Assembly: GCF_002165375.2 (NCBI RefSeq)
Contig: NZ_CP032134.1
Location: 3,286,001-3,350,000 of the forward strand
Reading direction: 5' to 3'
Source of the DNA: Acinetobacter chinensis
Lineage (GTDB): Bacteria; Pseudomonadota; Gammaproteobacteria; Pseudomonadales; Moraxellaceae
Length of the DNA: 64,000 nucleotides
Shown in pieces: positions 15,561-24,499 of the stretch. The translations under genes were made by a program, and so were the position numbers. The notes beneath the pieces were generated by a model. That model saw only the letters and a program-made list of their open reading frames with translations. It had not been told where the DNA came from and searched no databases. Numbering within the stretch: position 1 is the first letter of the stretch; the number at the start of each line of letters is the position of its first letter.

Positions 15561-16982
15561 TTACACATCAAGGTAATCCAGAATACCTTCTGCTGCCTGA
15601 CGACCTTCCCAGATTGCGGTTACAACCAGGTCAGAGCCACGCACCATATCGCCACCCGCAAAAATTTTCGGGTTGGATGTCTGAAATTTATATTCCTGCT
15701 TTTCAGCTGCAACTACTCGTCCTGAGCCATCCAGACTGATGTTTGCAGAAGTGAACCAGTCAGCAGGACTGGTACGGAAACCGAATGCCAGCAATACGGT
15801 ATCTGCCGCCAGTATTTCCTCTGAACCTGGAACGGGTTCAGGACTGCGACGGCCACGGCTGTCAGGCTGACCTAACTGAGTCGTCACAAATTTAACACCG
15901 GTCACTTTACCGTTTTCACCAACGATTTCAATCGGTTGACGGTTAAACTGAAATTCAACGCCTTCTTCACGCGCATTTTTTACTTCACGACGTGAACCTG
16001 GCATGTTTTCTTCATCACGGCGGTAAGCACAGGTGACTGTCTCAGCACCCTGACGAATGGATGTACGGTTACAGTCCATTGCTGTATCACCACCACCCAG
16101 TACAATCACTTTTTTGCCTTCAACACTGATGTATTCTGACGGATCTTTTTCCCAGCCTTGTGTACGGTTGACATTGGCAATCAGAAAATCCAGTGCATCA
16201 ACCACACCATCCAGGTCTTCACCCGCAAAACCGCCTTTCATATACGTGTATGTTCCCATACCCATAAAGACTGCATCGTAATCTGCAAGCAACTGATCAA
16301 TCGTGATATCTGTACCGATTTCAGTATTTAAACGGAACTCCACGCCCATACCTGTGAAAATTTCACGGCGGCGTTTCATCACGTCTTTTTCCATTTTGAA
16401 TTCTGGAATACCAAAAGTCAGTAAGCCACCGATTTCAGGGCGTTTATCAAAGACAACCGGTTTCACACCACTACGCACCAGAATATCTGCACAGCCCAGA
16501 CCGGCAGGTCCAGCACCAATGATCGCAACTTTTTTATCTGTCCACTTTACAGAAGACATATCCGGACGCCAGCCCAGTGCAAAAGCCGTGTCATTGATAT
16601 ATTTTTCAGCATTACCAATCGTCACTGCACCAAAACCATCATTTAAGGTACATGCACCTTCACACAGACGGTCCTGCGGGCAGACACGTCCACAGACTTC
16701 CGGCAGGGTGTTGGTTTGATGACACAGTTCTGCTGCCTGAAAAATACGACCTTCCGCAATCAGTTTCAGCCAGTTGGGAATGTAGTTATGTACCGGACAT
16801 TTCCATTCGCAATATGGGTTACCACAGCCTAAACAGCGATGCGTCTGATTTGCCGCCACTTCTGCTGTAAAAGGTTTATAAATTTCCACAAACTCTGCTT
16901 TGCGGACATTGAGATCTTTTTTTTCTGGATCCTGACGGGCTACGTCCAGAAATTGAAAGTCATTGTTTAGGCGCTCTGCCAT
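15561..16982 (-). CDS. gltD: glutamate synthase (NADPH) small subunit
   Basis: The 473-residue beta subunit passes electrons from NADPH through FAD and iron-sulfur centres to GltB. Visible: the Cys-rich N-terminal part (CLGCGNPYCEWKCPVHNYIP, about 49-68, and CGRVCPQDRLCEGAC, about 97-111), the FAD motif GAGPAGLGCADIL (about 156), the NADPH motif VIVLGGGDTAMDC (about 290) and a C-terminal FAGGDMVRGSDLVV. Length is normal for the family. It follows gltB by 72 bp on the same strand and ends at a strong hairpin, so the two are co-transcribed. Confidence 0.96.
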   Translation of the reverse strand: MAERLNNDFQFLDVARQDPEKKDLNVRKAEFVEIYKPFTAEVAANQTHRCLGCGNPYCEWKCPVHNYIPNWLKLIAEGRIFQAAELCHQTNTLPEVCGRVCPQDRLCEGACTLNDGFGAVTIGNAEKYINDTAFALGWRPDMSSVKWTDKKVAIIGAGPAGLGCADILVRSGVKPVVFDKRPEIGGLLTFGIPEFKMEKDVMKRRREIFTGMGVEFRLNTEIGTDITIDQLLADYDAVFMGMGTYTYMKGGFAGEDLDGVVDALDFLIANVNRTQGWEKDPSEYISVEGKKVIVLGGGDTAMDCNRTSIRQGAETVTCAYRRDEENMPGSRREVKNAREEGVEFQFNRQPIEIVGENGKVTGVKFVTTQLGQPDSRGRRSPEPVPGSEEILAADTVLLAFGFRTSPADWFTSANISLDGSGRVVAAEKQEYKFQTSNPKIFAGGDMVRGSDLVVTAIWEGRQAAEGILDYLDV

Positions 16983-17054
16983 GTCTCTACTCCGTGGGTA
17001 GGCACAGTCTGTCTGTTTTCAGCTGTGCCTGCCTATCTATCTGCAGTCGTGGAA

Positions 17055-20000
17055 TTATTGTGGGTCAGCTTGAGTGGTTTTCAGAAGCGTCTGTAAGTTT
17101 GCCGCTTTTGGTTTCACCAGCCAGAATTTACGGCCATAGAAATCAAACTCATTACGGATCTTATACGCCCAGGCACTGCCAGTTTCCTTGATGTGTTCAT
17201 CCAGGATACGACCAAGGAACTCTTTATGCTCCTCCATGGATTCAGTTGAAATACGGTTCAACTCAATCAGTTCATGGTTGTAATGATCTACAAAGTCATT
17301 ATCCAGATCAAGTACATAAGCAAAACCACCAGTCATACCTGCACCGAAGTTATGCCCTACTTTACCCAGTACCGTCACAATACCCCCAGTCATATATTCA
17401 CAGCAATGGTCGCCTGCACCTTCGATGACAGCAAATGCACCTGAGTTACGTACTGCAAAACGCTCGCCTGCTGTACCTGCAGCAAATAATTTACCGCCAG
17501 TTGCACCATAGAGACAGGTATTACCAATAATTGCAGTTTCCTGAGTCTGGAATGGTGAACCTTTTGGAGGGAAGATCGACACACGACCACCTGCCATGCC
17601 TTTACCGACATAGTCGTTGGCATCACCTTCAAGTTTGATATGCAGACCACCAGCGTTCCACACACCCAGAGACTGACCTGCAGTACCTGTCAAATTCAGC
17701 TTAACAGGATGTGCTTCCATGCTCAGGTTGCCGTAACGTTTTGCGATTTCACCTGAGATACGGGCACCGATTGAACGGTCACAGTTACCCACAGTAAAGT
17801 GATATTCACCGCCTGTTCCTGCTTCAATCGCTGGCAACATTTCAGCAATCATTTTTTCTGCAAGCAGGCCTTTGTCGAATGGTGCATTGCCCTGAACCTG
17901 ACAGTACTGCGCTTTGCCTTCCGCTGATGGATGCGACTCAAGTAATGCACTCAGATCCAGATGCGCATGTTTATCTGTTTCACCAGGTAACGTTTCCAGT
18001 AAATCTGTACGGCCAATCAGGTCTTTTAAAGATGCAACACCTAAAGCAGCAAGCCACTCGCGGGTCTCTTCCGCAATGAAGTGGAAGAAGTTGATCAGCA
18101 TTTCAGGTTCACCAATATAGTGCTCCTGACGTAAATGATCCTGCTGAGTTGCAACACCGGTCGCACAGTTATTTAAGTGACAGATGCGCAGGTATTTACA
18201 ACCCAATGCAATCATTGGTGTCGAACCAAAACCAAAGCTTTCTGCACCCAGAATCGCTGCTTTAACTACATCCAGACCAGTTTTCAAACCACCATCGGTC
18301 TGTACACGAACTTTGCCACGCAGGTCATTCACACGCAGTGCCTGATGTGCCTCGCTTAGACCCAGCTCCCATGGAGAACCCGCATGGTGAATGGATGATA
18401 ATGGCGAAGCCGCTGTACCGCCGTCATAACCAGAAATGGTAATGAAGTCGGCATAGGCTTTGGCAACACCTGCTGCAATCGTTCCTACACCTGGTTCAGA
18501 GACCAGTTTCACAGAAACCATGGCCTGTGGATTGACCTGTTTTAAGTCAAAGATCAATTGTGATAAATCTTCGATTGAATAAATGTCGTGATGTGGTGGC
18601 GGAGAAATCAGCGTTACACCAGGCACTGAATAACGTAAACGTGCGATTAAGCCATTCACTTTACCGCCCGGTAACTGACCACCTTCACCCGGTTTCGCAC
18701 CCTGTGCCACTTTAATCTGCAACACTTCCGCAGAGGTTAAGTAAGCTGGAGTTACACCGAAACGCCCCGATGCAATCTGTTTGATTTTAGAATTACGGAT
18801 CGTGCCATAACGTGCAGGGTCTTCACCGCCCTCACCTGAGTTTGAACGACCACCAATGGTGTTCATCGCAATCGCAATCGCTTCGTGCGCTTCTGGTGAC
18901 AATGCACCCAGTGACATACCCGCAGAGTCAAAACGTGGCAGAATTTCTTCAACTGACTCCACCGCTTCCAAAGGAATTGGATTGTCAGTTTTCAGTTTCA
19001 ACAGGTCACGAATGGTCGCAATCGGACGGGTATTTACAAGCTCTGCATACTCTTTAAAGTCTGCATAATTGCCTGAACGTACCGATTTGTGCAGCGCATT
19101 GATCACATCAGGGTTAAATGCATGGTATTCCTTATCGAATACAAACTTCAGTAAGCCACCCTGATCAATTGGCTTACGGGGTTTCCACGCCGTTTCTGCC
19201 AGTTTTTTCTGGTCATTTTCAAGATCTTCAAAAGTCGCACCTTTAATACGGCTTGGCACACCTGTAAAGCATTTTGCAACCACTTCATCGGACAAGCCAA
19301 CAGCTTCGAATAACTGACCGCCACGGTATGAAGCAACCGTAGAAATACCCATTTTCGAGAGAACTTTGAGTAAGCCTTTATCAATCCCTTTACGGAAATT
19401 GGCCTGTGCATGAATTGGGTCACCTAACAGCTCACCTTTAGCAATCAGATCATTGATCACGTCATAAGCCAGGTATGGATAAATCGCTGTCGCACCAAAG
19501 CCTAAGATCACCGCAAACTGATGCGGATCACGTGCAAGTGCCGTTTCGACAATGATGTTTGCATCTGTGCGCAGTCCAACACTGATCAGATAATGGTGAA
19601 TTGCACCTGTGACCATCGCTGCGTTGGCAGGCAAATAACCCTGACGGATTTTACGGTCAGAAATTACAAGCAATGTTTTACCGTCACGGATTGCCTGAGC
19701 TGCATCTTCACAGATACGGGTAATTGCGGCTTCAAGACCCTCAGCTTCAGGATAGTTCAGATCAATATCTGCAATTTCATAGCCTTTACGACCACTGGTG
19801 CGGATCTGATGCATTTTCGAATTTGAAAGTACAGGACTGGACACGATCAGACGGTCAGCATGTTCAGGTCCCTGTTCAAAGACATTCTGCTCACGACCCA
19901 GACAGGTTTCCAGTGACATTACGATGGATTCACGTAATGGATCAATTGGTGGATTGGTCACCTGAGCAAACTGTTGACGGAAATAATCAGTCACATGGCG

Positions 20001-21536
20001 AACCTGACGTGACAGAACGGCCATTGGCGTATCGTCACCCATTGAACCGACCGCTTCCTGACCACTTTCAGCAATAGGACGAAGCAACTGATCACGCTCT
20101 TCAAACGTCACCATGAACATTTTCTGTGCCGCTTTCAGGTCATCACCTTTTAAGCCCTGATCACATAAATATTCTTCAAGTTCCGGACTGCCCTGTACAC
20201 GAACAGAGTTTTCACGTAACCACTCACGGTAAGGGCGCATTTTTTTCAGGTGATTACTGACATCTTTCGTATCGAGCATTTTGCCTGTAAAGGTATCCAC
20301 CACCAGAATCTGACCCGGACCAACACGTCCTTTTGAAATCACATCTTCAGGCTCATAACCCCATACACCAATTTCTGATGCAAGTGTGATGTAACCATTT
20401 TTGGTAATTACCCAGCGTGCAGGACGTAAGCCGTTTCGGTCAAGCATACAGATCGCGTGACGACCATCCTGAATCACAAGTCCAGCAGGACCATCCCATG
20501 CTTCCATATGTTTGGAGTTGAACTCATAGAATGCACGTAAATCAGCATCCAGAGTTTCAACGTTCTGCCATGCTGGTGGCACAAGCATACGCAGCGCACG
20601 GAACAGATCCATACCACCACCCACCAGGATTTCAAGCATGTTATCCATGCTTGAAGAATCCGAACCGGTACGGTTGACAATTGGATTCAGCTCAGTCAGA
20701 CCAGGCAGTAATGGGTTTTCAAATTTAGGCGTACGTGCCACAGCCCAATTACGGTTTGCTGTAATGGTGTTGATTTCACCATTATGCGCCAGGTAACGGA
20801 ATGGCTGCGCCAGTGGCCAGCGTGGCAATGTATTGGTTGAGAAGCGCTGATGGAACACCACAATATGAGATGCCAGACGCTCATCGGCAAGATCTGTATA
20901 AAAATCGGTGATGTATTCAGGCATCATCAGACCTTTATAGGTGATGACAGTCGAACACAGCGTTGTAACATAAAAATAAGGGTCAGCAGTCAGTTGCTGC
21001 TCTGCACGACGACGTGCCATAAATAATTTACGGTTGAACTCAACCTCTGTCACACCCATTGGGCAGTTGACAAAGATCTGCTCAAATGCAGGCAAAGACT
21101 GCATTGCAATTGAACCCAGTGCATCATTATTGGTTGGAACCACACGCCAGCCAATAACACGGCAACCTTCTTCCTCAATTTCTTTACTTAAAATCTGTTT
21201 GGCATGTGCAGCAAGTGCTGGATCCAGGTTCAGGAAAATGGTCCCGACTGCAAAAATTTCACTCAGTGTAATGTCACTGATTTTTTTAGCTTCTTCACGA
21301 AAGAAGTTTTTAGGCATAGCCAGTAACAGACCACAGCCATCGCCCGTCTTACCATCAGCAGCAATACCACCACGGTGTGTCATGCAACTTAAGCTATGAA
21401 TTGCGGTCTTGACCAGGTCATGGCTTGCATCACCCTGCATATGGGCGATCAAACCGAAACCACAGTTATCTTTAAACTCATCCGGTTGGTATAAACCTTG
21501 AGCGGGAGCTACAGTATTAGGCGATGGCATGTGCAT
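17055..21536 (-). CDS. gltB: glutamate synthase (NADPH) large subunit
   Basis: 1493 residues, full length. The class-II glutaminase domain starts with a short propeptide; the nucleophile Cys is at about residue 25 (DNCGFGLIAHMQG). The central and FMN-binding synthase domain follows (SGEGGEDPARY, PGEGGQLPGGKV, SGYDGGTAASP). The 3Fe-4S cluster is CKYLRICHLNNCATG (about 1140), and the C-terminal beta-helix domain carries the usual Gly-rich repeats. GltB hydrolyses glutamine and transfers ammonia to 2-oxoglutarate, giving two glutamates per cycle with GltD. A purine-rich AGAAGGG precedes the start. Its promoter must lie in the 445 bp upstream. Confidence 0.97.
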   Translation of the reverse strand: MHMPSPNTVAPAQGLYQPDEFKDNCGFGLIAHMQGDASHDLVKTAIHSLSCMTHRGGIAADGKTGDGCGLLLAMPKNFFREEAKKISDITLSEIFAVGTIFLNLDPALAAHAKQILSKEIEEEGCRVIGWRVVPTNNDALGSIAMQSLPAFEQIFVNCPMGVTEVEFNRKLFMARRRAEQQLTADPYFYVTTLCSTVITYKGLMMPEYITDFYTDLADERLASHIVVFHQRFSTNTLPRWPLAQPFRYLAHNGEINTITANRNWAVARTPKFENPLLPGLTELNPIVNRTGSDSSSMDNMLEILVGGGMDLFRALRMLVPPAWQNVETLDADLRAFYEFNSKHMEAWDGPAGLVIQDGRHAICMLDRNGLRPARWVITKNGYITLASEIGVWGYEPEDVISKGRVGPGQILVVDTFTGKMLDTKDVSNHLKKMRPYREWLRENSVRVQGSPELEEYLCDQGLKGDDLKAAQKMFMVTFEERDQLLRPIAESGQEAVGSMGDDTPMAVLSRQVRHVTDYFRQQFAQVTNPPIDPLRESIVMSLETCLGREQNVFEQGPEHADRLIVSSPVLSNSKMHQIRTSGRKGYEIADIDLNYPEAEGLEAAITRICEDAAQAIRDGKTLLVISDRKIRQGYLPANAAMVTGAIHHYLISVGLRTDANIIVETALARDPHQFAVILGFGATAIYPYLAYDVINDLIAKGELLGDPIHAQANFRKGIDKGLLKVLSKMGISTVASYRGGQLFEAVGLSDEVVAKCFTGVPSRIKGATFEDLENDQKKLAETAWKPRKPIDQGGLLKFVFDKEYHAFNPDVINALHKSVRSGNYADFKEYAELVNTRPIATIRDLLKLKTDNPIPLEAVESVEEILPRFDSAGMSLGALSPEAHEAIAIAMNTIGGRSNSGEGGEDPARYGTIRNSKIKQIASGRFGVTPAYLTSAEVLQIKVAQGAKPGEGGQLPGGKVNGLIARLRYSVPGVTLISPPPHHDIYSIEDLSQLIFDLKQVNPQAMVSVKLVSEPGVGTIAAGVAKAYADFITISGYDGGTAASPLSSIHHAGSPWELGLSEAHQALRVNDLRGKVRVQTDGGLKTGLDVVKAAILGAESFGFGSTPMIALGCKYLRICHLNNCATGVATQQDHLRQEHYIGEPEMLINFFHFIAEETREWLAALGVASLKDLIGRTDLLETLPGETDKHAHLDLSALLESHPSAEGKAQYCQVQGNAPFDKGLLAEKMIAEMLPAIEAGTGGEYHFTVGNCDRSIGARISGEIAKRYGNLSMEAHPVKLNLTGTAGQSLGVWNAGGLHIKLEGDANDYVGKGMAGGRVSIFPPKGSPFQTQETAIIGNTCLYGATGGKLFAAGTAGERFAVRNSGAFAVIEGAGDHCCEYMTGGIVTVLGKVGHNFGAGMTGGFAYVLDLDNDFVDHYNHELIELNRISTESMEEHKEFLGRILDEHIKETGSAWAYKIRNEFDFYGRKFWLVKPKAANLQTLLKTTQADPQ

Positions 21537-21981
21537 AGCGTACCCTTCTTTTTACATAGGCCCATTGGGCAAATTAACAATTTTATTACTTGTGTCGTTC
21601 AATTCAGCGAAGCCCTGTTCAGTACAGAACAAATCGTTCACTTAAAATAAAGATAATCCGATTTTATTCCCGATGCATGAAATATCTGCAAAATGTCTGC
21701 AGTAAATCCGCACTCTTTTAAAGCAGCTGATCTGAAAAATCCCACACACTCATTGAATCATTTCGCGCCAAAACAGGGATATTGACTCAACTCATGCACC
21801 AATAAAGCAATAAATATGCCAAATTATATTTATGTTTGTTAAATCTTCTGATTACTGTGTAATTCGACTTCAGCACAACAAAAAGCAGGCTTTTTCATTA
21901 AAATAATTGCACCACATTTGGGCAAAAAAATCTGTTTAAATATTGTTTTGCTCTATTTTAGTCCGATTGAATCCGCTGAAC
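21537..21981. other. 445-bp intergenic region upstream of gltB
   Basis: No gene is seen. It carries the leftward gltB promoter region. A GCCCA-TTGGGC small dyad at 21558-21571 sits within the gltB leader. I see no convincing terminator for the aro operon, whose last gene ends at 21982. Confidence 0.5.
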
Positions 21982-22809
21982 CTATTCTGGTGCAGAAACT
22001 GGAGACTGAGGTGCGACCAGCTTACTTTCGGTATTACTGTGACTTTTCTGCACATCCACCACGTTACCATCTGCATCACGTCGGGTAACTGTCGTCGTTG
22101 TTGTACTCAAGGCACCTGGCGTTGCAGGTGCTGCGGGCTGCGGCTTAGGTAATGCAAGTAAACTTTCATCAATTAATGGCAGTGCCGCAGGACGTAAACG
22201 AACTTCATAAAGCTTACTGTTCAGTCCCATCTCATCAGCACCCAGATCATTTACAAGTCCAGCATACTGTCCTATTGTTCTCACAACAGGCTTAACGGAT
22301 GGCGGTAAAACAAGATTCTGCCGAGCAAATGCCGTCTTTGCTTCATCACTATTTTTAAACAGACCATACAGCAGCACATATTGCTCTGCCTGATTTTCAC
22401 CACTCAGGCGTATGTAATAGTAGTCTTTACGCTGAGGTAATTTTTTTAAAAAGCTTTTGATAATATCTTCTTCAGTCACTCTGAACAGCTCAACCGTTGA
22501 AGCTTTTTTATTTTCATCTATAAAACGGGTACCACGAAATTCAAAATTATGATCACCTGAGGCAACAACCCGGTTGGTCAACTCCAGAGGTCTCACCTCA
22601 TCCATTAATGCACCAAGATGGGTCGTTGCTGCAACTTTTTCAGGCTGAATCTGTAACTCCAGCTCAGACTCAGGTACATTACCTACTTCAGCCAGTTCCT
22701 GCTTATCCGTCACAGCCCAGAAAATAAGCGCAAAAAACAGACACAGAACGCCCAGCAGCAACCAGATGTAGCCCTGTATTTTTTGCCATTGTGTACGGAT
22801 TGCTGTCAT
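21982..22809 (-). CDS. membrane protein in the DamX position, possible SPOR-like domain
   Basis: 275 residues: short cytoplasmic start, one membrane helix (YIWLLLGVLCLFFALIFWAV, about 14-33), then a periplasmic part. Residues about 125-205 (DYYYIRLSGENQAEQYVLLY, FKNSDEAKTAFARQNLVLPP, VVRTIGQYAGL) have the beta-alpha-beta rhythm and boundary pattern of SPOR peptidoglycan-binding domains. The tail is Pro/Ala/Thr-rich. It is 10 bp downstream of aroB, exactly where DamX lies in other gammaproteobacteria. I infer a DamX-like septal protein; the SPOR match is by eye only. Confidence 0.6.
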   Translation of the reverse strand: MTAIRTQWQKIQGYIWLLLGVLCLFFALIFWAVTDKQELAEVGNVPESELELQIQPEKVAATTHLGALMDEVRPLELTNRVVASGDHNFEFRGTRFIDENKKASTVELFRVTEEDIIKSFLKKLPQRKDYYYIRLSGENQAEQYVLLYGLFKNSDEAKTAFARQNLVLPPSVKPVVRTIGQYAGLVNDLGADEMGLNSKLYEVRLRPAALPLIDESLLALPKPQPAAPATPGALSTTTTTVTRRDADGNVVDVQKSHSNTESKLVAPQSPVSAPE

Positions 22810-22819
22810 GAGTTACCTT

Positions 22820-23899
22820 TCAGTGCTGGTTCGCTACAATCACCTGTTTCATCAACTCGACATCAAAGTCACGGGTAATTACAGCCTGTCCCAGCTTTTT
22901 CATTAATACCAGTCTCAACTGCCCATTCAGCACTTTTTTATCATGTGCCATATAAGCCAGAAACTCTTCCAATGGAATTTTAGGACAAACGATCGGCAAA
23001 TTGGCACGTAAAATGATTTTTTTTGTACGTTCCAGATCAGATTCTGAAATCCACCCCATACGGAAAGATAAATCAGCAGCCATAACCATTCCCGTTGCGA
23101 CAGCCTCACCATGTAACCACTCACCATACCCCAGGTATGATTCAATTGCATGTCCAAAAGTATGACCCAGATTCAGCAGAGCACGGTCACCCTGTTCTTT
23201 TTCATCACTTGCCACAATCCGTGCTTTATGCGCACAGGACTTATAAACTGCGATTGCAAGCACAGTTTCATCGCCTGCGACAAGCGCTTCCATATGCTGT
23301 TCAAGCCAGTCAAGAAACTCTACATCACCCAGTAATGCATATTTAATCACTTCAGCCAGGCCAGCAGATAATTCTCTTGAAGGCAATGTACTTAACTGAG
23401 ACATATCAGCCAGTACAACCTGTGGCTGCTGAAAAGCACCAATCATGTTCTTGCCTAAAGGATGGTTAATACCCGTTTTTCCACCCACACTCGAATCCAC
23501 CTGCGACAGCAATGTAGTTGGAACCTGCGCAAAATATACACCGCGCTGAAAACTTGCAGATGCAAAACCCGCCATATCCCCAATCACACCACCACCCAAA
23601 GCCAGAACCGTACAATCCCGGTTAAACCCTGCCTCAAGCAAAGCATCAAAAATAAGATTCAGATGCTGAATATCCTTATATTTCTCACCATCAGACAGAA
23701 TACAGGTATGTACTGTTTTTCCTGATGCTTCAAGCGCAGCAACATAATGATCCAGATACAGCGGGGCAACGGTCGTATTGGTCACCACCATGACCTGATG
23801 ACCATGAATATAGGGTTCAAGCAGCTCCTGAGCGTTCAGTTTACTGCCAATAAAAATAGGATAACGGCGATCGCCGAGTTCAACATATAAAGTTTGCAT
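22820..23899 (-). CDS. aroB: 3-dehydroquinate synthase
   Basis: Converts DAHP to 3-dehydroquinate, the second shikimate-pathway step, using NAD and a metal ion. From ATG 23899 the product is 359 residues, the family's usual size. The frame stays open to 24217 but that extension overlaps aroK in another frame. Motifs: DGEKYKDIQHLN (about 79), ALGGGVIGDMAGFASASFQR (about 103), PTTLLSQVDSSVGGKTGINH (about 125-144), and metal-ligand regions LGHTFGHAIES and HGEAVATGM. It lies 25 bp after aroK and 10 bp before the DamX-like gene, as in other gammaproteobacteria. Confidence 0.96.
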   Translation of the reverse strand: MQTLYVELGDRRYPIFIGSKLNAQELLEPYIHGHQVMVVTNTTVAPLYLDHYVAALEASGKTVHTCILSDGEKYKDIQHLNLIFDALLEAGFNRDCTVLALGGGVIGDMAGFASASFQRGVYFAQVPTTLLSQVDSSVGGKTGINHPLGKNMIGAFQQPQVVLADMSQLSTLPSRELSAGLAEVIKYALLGDVEFLDWLEQHMEALVAGDETVLAIAVYKSCAHKARIVASDEKEQGDRALLNLGHTFGHAIESYLGYGEWLHGEAVATGMVMAADLSFRMGWISESDLERTKKIILRANLPIVCPKIPLEEFLAYMAHDKKVLNGQLRLVLMKKLGQAVITRDFDVELMKQVIVANQH

Positions 23900-23924
23900 G
23901 GAAATTAAGCCCGTCTGCCTATGA

Positions 23925-24464
23925 TTATGTATTTTTTGAAACAACGACCTGAAGAATCTTTTGTGCAAGATCCCGGGCTGCCCCCTGGTTGGTTTCAATA
24001 ATATGATGTGCAACTTCACGATACAACGGATCTCTGATCCTGAGCAACTCTCTGAGTTTCTGCTCTGGATTTTCCACCTGAAGTAAGGGACGGTTTTTAT
24101 CGCGATAAGTACGCTGAAGCTGAATTTCGACAGGAGTATACAGATAAACAACAATACCGCGCTGTTTAAGAAATTCCCGATTAGGAGACTGAGTGACAAC
24201 ACCACCGCCGGTCGCAAGTACCAGCTGTTTACGTGTTGTCAGTTCATCAATGACTGAGGTTTCACGACTGCGGAAACCCGGTTCACCTTCTTTTTCAAAA
24301 ATCCAGGGAATGGATGCTCCTGTCCTGCGCTCAATTTCATGATCACTGTCCAGAAACTCCCGACCAAGCAACTCTGCAAGATGTCGCCCTACTGTCGTCT
24401 TCCCCGCACCCATTGGCCCTACCAAATATATATTTGGCAGGGTTTCAAACTCATTGCCTGGCAA
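23925..24464 (-). CDS. aroK: shikimate kinase
   Basis: Phosphorylates shikimate at the 3-hydroxyl with ATP. The 179-residue product shows Walker A (GPMGAGKTTVG, about 16-26), DSDHEIERRTG with the substrate-binding Asp, FRSRET (about 63), ATGGGVV (about 85) and the lid Arg region RDKNRPLL. The start is a TTG at 24464: AGGTGA lies four bases upstream, and the next in-frame Met is inside the P-loop. It follows pilQ by 35 bp, so the pilus and shikimate genes may share a transcript. Confidence 0.95.
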   Translation of the reverse strand: MPGNEFETLPNIYLVGPMGAGKTTVGRHLAELLGREFLDSDHEIERRTGASIPWIFEKEGEPGFRSRETSVIDELTTRKQLVLATGGGVVTQSPNREFLKQRGIVVYLYTPVEIQLQRTYRDKNRPLLQVENPEQKLRELLRIRDPLYREVAHHIIETNQGAARDLAQKILQVVVSKNT

Positions 24465-24499
24465 GGAGTCACCTATTATTCTGCTAAATTTAAAATATA

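Noticed and set aside
23900..24217. Upstream extension of aroB to 465 codons
   Set aside because: The added part overlaps aroK in another frame; the normal aroB length and start are at 23899.
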